Assembly: GCF_009674775.1 (NCBI RefSeq)
Contig: NZ_WKKE01000034.1
Span: forward strand, 1-35,374
Origin: Flavobacterium sp. LC2016-23
GTDB taxonomy: Bacteria; Bacteroidota; Bacteroidia; Flavobacteriales; Flavobacteriaceae
Length of the DNA stretch: 35,374 nucleotides
Direction: 5' to 3'
In this document: in pieces, positions 30,301 to 35,374 of the stretch
Layout: each line of letters opens with the position of its first letter
How positions within the stretch are numbered: the first letter of the stretch is position 1
Position numbers and translations under genes: made by a program
The notes under the pieces: generated by a model
The model's input: only the letters and a program-made list of their open reading frames with translations
Told to the model about the DNA's origin: nothing
The model's database searches: none

Positions 30301-32932
30301 CCGCGGCATATTCGTCTGCGGTCTCTCTGTTCCTTTGATCTACAAAAGGATACTCGGCATTAGAAAGATTAGATGTTGTATCAGGGCCCAGTTTGTCTTG
30401 CGGAAGTTTGTAATTCCCCCATACGTCATACGCTTTCATGTCGTAAGCAGGGTTAAAACCATAGGTAAACACATACGGAGTGAATTTACCCATATTAGAA
30501 TTTTTATAGGTAAAATAGACTTTGCTTAAGGTTAGTTTTCCTTCTTTGGTGATACTGTTGTCAATACCCGGACACAAACTGTAGTTGTATTCGAAATTGG
30601 CTTCTTTTATTGGAGTAGCTTCGTCTCCAGAAGCTAAATATTCCGGTTTGGAGTACAATGAGATTTTATCTAATTTGTACATTTTAGATTTATCGCTCAG
30701 GCCACCATTTTCACCTTCAACCCCATAGGCATCGTTTCTCACGGAAAGGTGAAAAATAGCCACGTGGGTTTTGGTTACAATTTTTTTAATGTAAATCAGT
30801 TCTTTTTCGCCGTACTGATAATTTCCTTTATTATCTTTTCTGCTGGAACGCAAACCTTCATCGTAATTGGCATGATTCTTTAGGAACGGAATTCTCCATT
30901 TGTATAAATTGTCTTTATCCGGAGTTTTGTTTTCGTATTCAAACTTGGTGTAGTTTCCTAAATCGTCATCTGTCGGACCGTCATTTTTTAAATCCTGATA
31001 GTCCGGTGACAATACCGAAGTTAATAAGTAGGAGTGTGCATAAGCAGGAGTAGTTACCCTGTTGAAGTATTGGTCTCCGTCTTTTTTGTTTTTGCCAGAA
31101 TTATCAACACCCGGGTTGTATTCTACCAGTCCTTTATCAAATTTAACTTTTTCGTTAGGGTTGCTGGAGTTACTAACATCAAATGTTACTTCTTTTTTAA
31201 TGACGTTATAAGCTGTTTTTCCGTAGATATAGCGTTCACCACCTTCTTTGGTAATTCTTACTTCGGCCGTATGATGATCTCTGGCATATTCGTTAGCCTG
31301 AAGTTTTGAACCAAATCTTTTGGCTTCCAGTTTGGTTAATTTTTGTATCGACTGGTTTCTGGACAAACGGGAAGATTCTCTTTTAAGAATTCCGGTGTTG
31401 GCGATCGTCCCGCTGTTTTTTGAGTAGTTAACATTAGTACGTCTTGAAAATTTACCACCTTCTAATCCAAATTTTACAGCATCATAACCTCCCATTTGGG
31501 TGCTAAATAAATCTAACTCTTTGTCTACATGTGCCCCACCAATATTTTTGAAAAATACTTTTTCGTAATCAGGTCTGTTGCCATCTTTTTTCTCTTTAAA
31601 TCTGCCCAAAGCAGGATTTAATGTTTTCCAAACCGCCGAACTGCTTTTGCCTATCGTAGCCGTAGCATCAAAACCCCAGTGAACACCACCACCACCACCA
31701 AATTCTAAACCAAGTGTTCCTCCTGCAGTGTCGTCATTGGTTTCATTATCATACACGTAGCCCACCTGTGATTTGTAAGGGCGATACATTCCGGATATTC
31801 CCTGTCCCTGAATATTGTAGATGTCGTAGGTATTGTTCGTGATTGGTAATGAAGTCGTATTTTTATTAAAAGTCCTGTCTTTTTCTCTGTTAAAATCTAA
31901 AACGTCCGTAGTGGCAGCATTATACGTGTTCTCGTAGCCGTATGCTTTTTCTATTTTAAATTTTTCGGAATTCTTGATTCCCTGACTGGTTCTGTATCCT
32001 GTAAATTTCATTCCGGGCTCGACACCCCAGATTTCTCCTTCTATATTTAAGTTAAACATAAAGTTAGTTGAAACCATACCCACTCTTTTTGTTGGAGTAT
32101 ATGAAGCATCAAGAAAAGAGATTGAACCTCCGGCACCAAATGATGGAGTACCATTGATCATTTCACCCTTATGTTCACCACCCATTATTTTGCGCTGCTT
32201 ATCATCTTTTCGTGATCGGGAAGCTGACATAGTAAAACCTTCAATGCCTTTTCTGCTGTTGTAAGTAACACCAAGACTCCCTGTTAAAACGTTATCTTGG
32301 GATGTGCTCTTTTTGTTTTTATTATCCAGGGTAATGGTGGGAGATGCAGAAACACCTTCAGAAGCAGAGGATTGCAAATCCATTCCGACTCTTAAGTTAT
32401 CCGCAATCTGAACGCTCATACCACCACTTGCAGTAGCGCCAAAGCCATCATAATTATTGTATTTAATAGCCATTCCAACACTTGCCTTAGCTTCTTTCAC
32501 ACCAAAGGCAGCGAAAAAGACATTAAAGTTGGAACCCACTGTTACATTGGGTTTCATACTGTTTTCGTAGGTCATTTCATCCCCGTTAAAATCATCCGGA
32601 AGGCCACGCAGCTGTCTTGAAATCTGCCCAACATTAAGATCCCAGCCCAAGCCTACCCAAGATGCTTCCTGGTCCATACTTACACCTGAATTATAGGCTA
32701 AGTTGATCGGGTATCCGCCAACATCCATAATAGGAATGTTGTAATTGAAGTCCCCGCTTGACAAATCAACCATATCAGAAGTTCCGATAGGAGTAAAGGA
32801 TTCAAATTCCGGTTGTGAAGGACCTCCGGTCAATGCATAAATCTGCATGGGTTGAATTGTTTCCAAAAGAATCATCATTGCTAAATAAATAGCAAGTGTT
32901 TTTTTAAACTTATTAATTTTTGGCTGAATCAT
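27320..32932 (-). CDS. Large secreted SpvB/RHS-partner-like protein, C-terminally shortened
   Basis: 1870 residues. An N-terminal hydrophobic signal segment (about 12-34, LAIYLAMMILLETIQPM) is followed by ALTGGPSQPEFESFTPIGTS, DMVDLSSGDFNYNIP, VGGYPINLAYNSGVSMDQE and ASWVGLGWDLNVGQISR. This is the conserved opening of the Bacteroidetes SpvB-like partners of RHS proteins, comparable to TcB-type shell subunits. The middle is beta-rich with Gly-rich and YxxYD-like stretches. A late domain begins at about 1790 (SDGFEDYDLSNC, HFDFQAQ, SHTGRKSLKIAP), but the protein stops soon after in a Pro/Thr/Lys tail (TPTPAVTAKK). Relatives, as I recall them, continue for about 200 more residues. The start overlaps the lipoprotein stop by 4 nt (ATGA) and the stop overlaps the next start (TAATG). 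Inferred: shell or scaffold component working with the giant RHS protein. Confidence 0.9.
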   Translation of the reverse strand: MIQPKINKFKKTLAIYLAMMILLETIQPMQIYALTGGPSQPEFESFTPIGTSDMVDLSSGDFNYNIPIMDVGGYPINLAYNSGVSMDQEASWVGLGWDLNVGQISRQLRGLPDDFNGDEMTYENSMKPNVTVGSNFNVFFAAFGVKEAKASVGMAIKYNNYDGFGATASGGMSVQIADNLRVGMDLQSSASEGVSASPTITLDNKNKKSTSQDNVLTGSLGVTYNSRKGIEGFTMSASRSRKDDKQRKIMGGEHKGEMINGTPSFGAGGSISFLDASYTPTKRVGMVSTNFMFNLNIEGEIWGVEPGMKFTGYRTSQGIKNSEKFKIEKAYGYENTYNAATTDVLDFNREKDRTFNKNTTSLPITNNTYDIYNIQGQGISGMYRPYKSQVGYVYDNETNDDTAGGTLGLEFGGGGGVHWGFDATATIGKSSSAVWKTLNPALGRFKEKKDGNRPDYEKVFFKNIGGAHVDKELDLFSTQMGGYDAVKFGLEGGKFSRRTNVNYSKNSGTIANTGILKRESSRLSRNQSIQKLTKLEAKRFGSKLQANEYARDHHTAEVRITKEGGERYIYGKTAYNVIKKEVTFDVSNSSNPNEKVKFDKGLVEYNPGVDNSGKNKKDGDQYFNRVTTPAYAHSYLLTSVLSPDYQDLKNDGPTDDDLGNYTKFEYENKTPDKDNLYKWRIPFLKNHANYDEGLRSSRKDNKGNYQYGEKELIYIKKIVTKTHVAIFHLSVRNDAYGVEGENGGLSDKSKMYKLDKISLYSKPEYLASGDEATPIKEANFEYNYSLCPGIDNSITKEGKLTLSKVYFTYKNSNMGKFTPYVFTYGFNPAYDMKAYDVWGNYKLPQDKLGPDTTSNLSNAEYPFVDQRNRETADEYAAAWLLKSIHLPSGGEMELKYESDDYSSVQNKDVMQMFKVVGSGPKTGLSASTISNTIEKRNLGECIYVELDHKIDDQLAINDPKIPKIFYDKYIRNLGEAANPLYFRFLLNMVNPNPLPGIDGTDKYDYVTGYVNISKKSADTDYAFLEVNGKQYVAIPVDYVGKGDGFNAKSEVNPITKAGWNFGRQNLNRLVYSMTNEEDTNDLKGIVMELIGWIPTLLDIFKSPNAKLEQNGIASKFVTDKSWIRLFQPESRKIGGGSRVHDIRINDQWNVMTNNPTKEIYQQSYGQIYSYDTENGKSSGVATYEPLGCKENPFVKPFYDEKKRELLLGPDSSNYVEEPFGESFFPSPKITYSRVTVTNLPRDKQNASNEITSIVKKHATGSVVTEFYTSKDYPTITDRTTLSSNYDKSSALASILNLSVKDHITLSQGFAVHTNDMDGKMKSERVYGEGQTDFISGVDYKYKTLPTSKNRRNSLGKLDNTVQTIDSKGVISDKLVGVDYDVINDFRESKSTTETAGIHFNTAGLPLFLVFIIVPVPLPSYSKHESLIRTAVTTKVIHTTALLSEKIAYDLGSKVSTKNLAWDAETGDLLLTETVNEYNDKYFSLNFPAYWAYAGMSQASKNIGLEWDITATGGKYQLNGTHLESDYLIDGDELWLTGLAPDKKTKTLMKAWAVHVTDSNFKLIDDKGLLIKPEVINTAKMKVIRSGYRNMQMATMASVTSMTNPLYDYDTNNTIIKVKGNIGQNPYMSTTAVNRIVNASAVQYNDKWPSQCECDLPKMTFANGELTFEYEKENNTAEEDDILKRSFNPYLYNILGNWRANKSYAYLTGRNYTIDPTPRKTGFFNDFFPFYVFDTTKNTWGKTAANYDRWTFASEVTQYNPAGQEVENKDALKRYSSALYGYNNRFPVAVASNTKYTELASDGFEDYDLSNCGNASHFDFQAQLKANDVSVSDKQSHTGRKSLKIAPSKKAIIKKQVVSCSTPTPAVTAKK
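27323..27562 (-). other. Interrupted jelly-roll-like domain at the end of the SpvB-like protein
   Basis: The last 80 or so residues hold the first half of a domain (LASDGFEDYD, FDFQAQLKANDVSV, SHTGRKSLKI, IIKKQVVSC), after which a low-complexity end replaces the expected second half. The missing half appears to be at 11113-11748, at the end of another gene in the operon. Confidence 0.65.
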
Positions 32933-33531
32933 AAGGCTATTTGAGTATAGGTGTCTTTAAATTGAAATTTTAATGTTCCTTTTCTAAAAAGATAATCTTC
33001 GTAGATCAGCTGTATTTTTTCGTTGGGATCAATCCCGGAAAAAAACAGTAAAACTTTTTGATAAGGCGCTATTTTGTAATTGCGTTCGTAAGTAACCCCC
33101 GAACAGGCAATGGTGTCTTTTTTTGAGGTCACGACGTAAAAATCCTTGTCAAGTCCGAAAGACATATATTTAACCGCATCGGTGTAGTTGATGCCGGTGA
33201 ATTCTTTTTCAAGTAAATCTTTCTCTTCGTCCTGCTGAAAAGTAAATTCTATAATACGTTCTCTTTTGTTTGCTTCATACAGGGAGTCCACCGGAATCAG
33301 GTTTTCGGTTCCCAGATCTTTTAACAAATAATATTGAATAGGTACTTCGGTTGCGATAAAACCAATGTCATCGACCTTTTGAGTGTAGGCACGGGATTTC
33401 CATCCTATTTTTTCTAAATTGAAATAACGATCGCGGATTTCTGAATTTCGCGTATCCTCTTTAGTTTCCTTTTTGCAGGAAATACATAAAACAACGAAAA
33501 GGATACAAAACAACTTACTTAAGTCCTTCAT
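32929..33531 (-). CDS. Putative lipoprotein of unknown function
   Basis: 200 residues. The N-terminus KLFCILFVVLCISCKKE has a hydrophobic core and a lipobox-like LCISC, giving a lipidated Cys at residue 19. The mature part has no domain I recognise; it contains several beta-type stretches (FYVVTSKKDTIACSG, QKVLLFFSGIDPNEKIQLIYED). The start lies 17 nt inside the OmpH-like gene and the stop overlaps the SpvB-like start (ATGA), so it is tightly coupled to both. Inferred: envelope-anchored accessory for export or surface display of the SpvB-like/RHS proteins. Confidence 0.87.
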   Translation of the reverse strand: MKDLSKLFCILFVVLCISCKKETKEDTRNSEIRDRYFNLEKIGWKSRAYTQKVDDIGFIATEVPIQYYLLKDLGTENLIPVDSLYEANKRERIIEFTFQQDEEKDLLEKEFTGINYTDAVKYMSFGLDKDFYVVTSKKDTIACSGVTYERNYKIAPYQKVLLFFSGIDPNEKIQLIYEDYLFRKGTLKFQFKDTYTQIAL

Positions 33532-34021
33532 ATCTCTTGTTTATGTACGTAAGTAATTCTTTTGTTACCGTAAGTTTTTCGTCGGCATATAAAACATTCG
33601 TTTTATTTTCGGAGCCTAAGATTAATTGGTAATTGTTCTCTTTGCAGAAATCTTCCGTATAGCTGTGTATTCTGGACCAGATTTTGGCTGATTCATTGGA
33701 AGCAAAATCCTGGTTGAATTGCTGAAGCTCTTCCTTTCCTTTAATAAACTCAGTCATTAAAGCTTCTTTTTGCGATGCAGAAATAGATTGTGATTGTATT
33801 TTGGAGTATAAATTATCAAGGGCCGTTTTTCGGGTTACAAATTCTTTTTCACCAACACGTTTTAATTCAGTGGTCATTACAAAGCCATCAAATAATTCGC
33901 TGTTGTTGACATAAACAATTTTTGTTTTAGAAATAAATGAACTAATTATAATATAAAATATTAATGAGAAAATTAGTAAATAATTGAAAATGAGCAACAA
34001 ACGGCTTTTATTTTTTATCAC
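33515..34021 (-). CDS. OmpH/Skp-family-like membrane-anchored periplasmic protein
   Basis: 168 residues from a GTG start at 34021. An in-frame stop lies about 14 codons upstream and no ATG lies nearby; a TTG at codon 8 is an alternative. An N-terminal transmembrane or signal-anchor segment is at about 10-29 (LIFNYLLIFSLIFYIIISSF). It is followed by IVYVNNSELFDGF, which resembles the first strand of OmpH/Skp proteins, then a long charged helix (about 50-115) and a closing strand (YQLILGSENKTNVLYAD). Skp-type proteins are trimeric periplasmic chaperones with coiled-coil arms. Family assignment is by motif resemblance only. It is the first gene of the operon and overlaps the lipoprotein gene by 17 nt. 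A chaperone role for the large secreted products is a natural inference. Confidence 0.82.
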   Translation of the reverse strand: MIKNKSRLLLIFNYLLIFSLIFYIIISSFISKTKIVYVNNSELFDGFVMTTELKRVGEKEFVTRKTALDNLYSKIQSQSISASQKEALMTEFIKGKEELQQFNQDFASNESAKIWSRIHSYTEDFCKENNYQLILGSENKTNVLYADEKLTVTKELLTYINKRYEGLK

Positions 34022-34500
34022 GGAAAGACTTGTTAATTTTTTCGTAAAAATAGAATTTTATTTTTCATAACAAAGAAAATTCTCATTTTATTTCTGTTAA
34101 ATCATGAAATAATTCCACTTTCTTGTGAGATTTGTTGTGTTTAATTCAATAAATTAATAAAAAATGGCATTATATTGTAACGTTTTACCTACATGATTTT
34201 TTGTAACACAATAATTATGAATATGTTGCGTTGTAACGGGCTTACACAATAAATATTTTGGTTTGACGTTGGGTGAAAATTGAAAGGTAAAATGGTAACT
34301 GTTTTGAATAATTCTCCAGCAAAATTGTTGAGTACCAAAATGTCTTTCCATTGAATTTTAGAACCTTTAGTGTAGCTTGTTAAAAGGAATATTTTTTTTA
34401 ACGTCCCTAACCTATCTGGCGTATTAAAATTAAAAATAATTCAGGGTAATATTATTTATAAGATATTCTAAAAGTTTAATCCTTGTTTATATTGAGGATG
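34022..34500. other. Intergenic upstream region of the operon, with three TTGTAAC direct repeats
   Basis: No convincing protein gene. TTGTAAC occurs at 34175-34181, 34201-34207 and 34231-34237, spaced 26 and 30 bp, 138-217 bp upstream of the operon start. A 7-bp inverted repeat GTTAAAA/TTTTAAC lies at 34379-34402. The operon promoter should be here, but I could not find a clean TTG...TAnnTTTG pair on the minus strand. TTTTCTTTG at about 34067-34075 is the nearest match. Confidence 0.5.
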
Positions 34501-34537
34501 AAATAAAAAAAGCCATAATCTTACGATTACGGCTTTT
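34501..34537 (-). terminator. Intrinsic terminator
   Basis: AAAAGCC(G)TAATC, loop GTAA, GATTA(T)GGCTTTT on the minus strand: a 13-bp stem with a single G-U pair, followed by TTTATTT. On the plus strand the same pair becomes an A-C mismatch and the T-run is shorter, so minus-strand use is favoured. It would end a transcript before the operon. Confidence 0.75.
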
Positions 34538-34767
34538 AGTACTTGTTTTTATGTTTGAATGTTGTATGCTTTAATTTCAGGGTACTAATTCAGAAATATT
34601 TAAAAATGATACTAAAATTCAGAAAACAGATACTTATTATTTTTGAAGGTTACGGATTGTTCCCTGATTCCTTCTGTTATATTTTTAGACAGATCAAAAA
34701 AAATCTGCTTTTTATTCATTCACAATTAATAGGAGAGGAGTAAAACCACTTTCAACGTCCTCAATTT
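34503..34767 (-). ncRNA. Candidate small structured RNA, about 265 nt
   Basis: The stretch lies between a TACTTTTG promoter element and the intrinsic terminator and has no open reading frame of note on the minus strand. The predicted transcript contains several possible hairpins: GAGGA/UCCUC near the 5' end, CAGAU/AUCUG around 34690-34707, and ACAG...CUGU enclosing GAAGG/CCUUC at about 34630-34677. A 6S-like or other housekeeping RNA is possible, but I do not recognise a known family signature. RNase P, tmRNA and SRP motifs were looked for by eye and not found. Confidence 0.4.
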
Positions 34768-34772
34768 TTTTG

Positions 34773-34807
34773 CAAAAGTACAAATAGAAGTTTTAATAAA
34801 TTATCAA
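34773..34807 (-). promoter_or_regulatory. Bacteroidetes-type promoter for the candidate RNA
   Basis: On the minus strand TACTTTTG (34780-34773) fits the Bacteroidetes -7 consensus TAnnTTTG exactly. A TTG lies upstream at 34807-34805 with a 24-nt spacer, longer than the usual spacing of about 20. Transcription would begin near 34767. Confidence 0.5.
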
Positions 34808-35074
34808 TTTTAGGTTAAATTTATAAATTATAATACAGTTTTTGATTTGCAAAGGATGCTCAAATTATGTAATAATCATTTTATGAATAAAAAAACTGTT
34901 AAATATATGAGAAACGAATTCACTAGTGAATGTAAGATTACTTAATGATGTAAAGAATTAAAAGGGGTAGTGTTTGAAGGCCAGATTTAAGGCCTGATTT
35001 TTAGAGGAAAGTCTTAACCTTACCATAATGTGCACCAACAGAGAAACTTTTATCTTTAGTGTAAAACTAAAGTT
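34808..35074. other. AT-rich intergenic region with a weak plus-strand promoter
   Basis: No gene recognised. TATCTTTA at 35051-35058 resembles TAnnTTTG with one mismatch and would start transcription close to the 66-aa gene. No matching upstream TTG was found at the expected distance. Confidence 0.35.
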
Positions 35075-35275
35075 ATGGAAATCAATTGGGCAATAATAGG
35101 AATTGTAGTTGCGGTTTTAATTGTTTTAATCGTATTCATGATCAAAAAGAATCAAAAAGAGAAAAAGAAATTGACGGAATTTTTAAACAATGATTTTAAG
35201 AGAGTCGAAGAAGACGAGCCGGACGTTGATGATACGGATCAAAGCATATTGTTGTGGGGAAATATTAAAATCTAG
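35075..35275 (+). CDS. Small single-span membrane protein of unknown function
   Basis: 66 residues. One transmembrane helix (about 6-23, AIIGIVVAVLIVLIVFMI) is followed by a Lys-rich stretch (KKNQKEKKKL) and an acidic tail (EEDEPDVDDTD). The positive-inside rule puts the C-terminus in the cytoplasm. It is the only plus-strand gene in view, preceded by a weak -7-like element about 17 nt upstream of the ATG. Similar tiny membrane proteins with an acidic tail are common in Flavobacteriaceae, as I recall, but have no known function. It is probably unrelated to the RHS operon. Confidence 0.78.
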   Translation: MEINWAIIGIVVAVLIVLIVFMIKKNQKEKKKLTEFLNNDFKRVEEDEPDVDDTDQSILLWGNIKI

Positions 35276-35374
35276 ATATTTGTATTTCCAAATTATACCC
35301 AGTGCAAGATTCTTTTATCGACATCCTTAAGTTGTTATTACCTGAGATAATAGTAGACTACTTTGAACTTACTT

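Noticed and set aside
27320..32932. Frameshift explaining the short SpvB-like C-terminus
   Set aside because: The sequence after the stop goes straight into the signal peptide of the next gene with a TAATG overlap; the missing domain is not in any other frame nearby but 12 kb downstream.
34154..34351. 65-aa minus-strand reading frame before the operon
   Set aside because: No signal peptide, domain or plausible start context; composition looks like translated intergenic AT-rich DNA, and it covers the TTGTAAC repeats.
34543..34743. 66-aa plus-strand reading frame rich in Phe, Ile and Leu
   Set aside because: Lies opposite the candidate RNA, ends near its 5' hairpin, and has no ribosome-site or family evidence; hydrophobicity is expected from AT-rich sequence.

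Overview
The window looks like a chromosome segment of a Bacteroidetes bacterium, most likely a member of the Flavobacteriaceae. The DNA is AT-rich, the spacers contain a TAnnTTTG-type promoter element, start codons lack clear Shine-Dalgarno sequences, and the proteins carry hallmarks of that group. These include the RHS motifs YELSNHLGN and YYPFGM, the LTGGPSQPE start of the SpvB-like partner, and LRR-Ig-PKD proteins. No rRNA, tRNA, CRISPR array, insertion sequence or integrase was seen.

Almost the whole window (34021 down to 1) is one minus-strand gene train, read right to left: an OmpH/Skp-like protein (GTG start), a small lipoprotein, an 1870-aa secreted SpvB/RHS-like protein, five paralogous secreted proteins of 882 to 1304 aa, a 237-aa secreted protein, and a giant RHS/YD-repeat protein of at least 3458 aa that runs off the left edge. 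Junctions are tight: 17-, 4- and 1-nt overlaps at the front, 64-69 nt between the paralogs, and 4 and 16 nt at the end. A single operon of more than 34 kb is likely.

The five paralogs share an N-terminal signal peptide plus a helical segment (motif IGFD followed by LKxxG), then LRRs (missing in one), an Ig-like domain (missing in the same one), PKD-like domains, and a module that begins near SCT and ends with FCP. They look like products of tandem duplication and recombination. The last copy has also acquired a von Willebrand A domain and a tail that I recognise as the normal C-terminus of the SpvB-like protein. The SpvB-like gene at 27320-32932 stops inside the corresponding domain. My main inference is that the paralog array was inserted into, or grew inside, an ancestral SpvB-like gene and split it into two parts about 12 kb apart, with the downstream part now fused to an LRR/vWA protein.

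By analogy with TcB/TcC toxin shells, the SpvB-like and RHS proteins may together form a hollow, surface-exposed or secreted shell around a C-terminal effector. That effector would lie beyond the left edge. The LRR/Ig/PKD/vWA proteins would be adhesion or target-recognition parts, and the OmpH-like protein and lipoprotein would be envelope helpers. None of this function is demonstrated by the sequence.

Right of 34021 there is about 1 kb without a convincing protein gene. It holds three TTGTAAC direct repeats, and a likely minus-strand small RNA with a promoter-like element and an intrinsic terminator. A plus-strand gene for a 66-aa single-span membrane protein follows (35075-35275).
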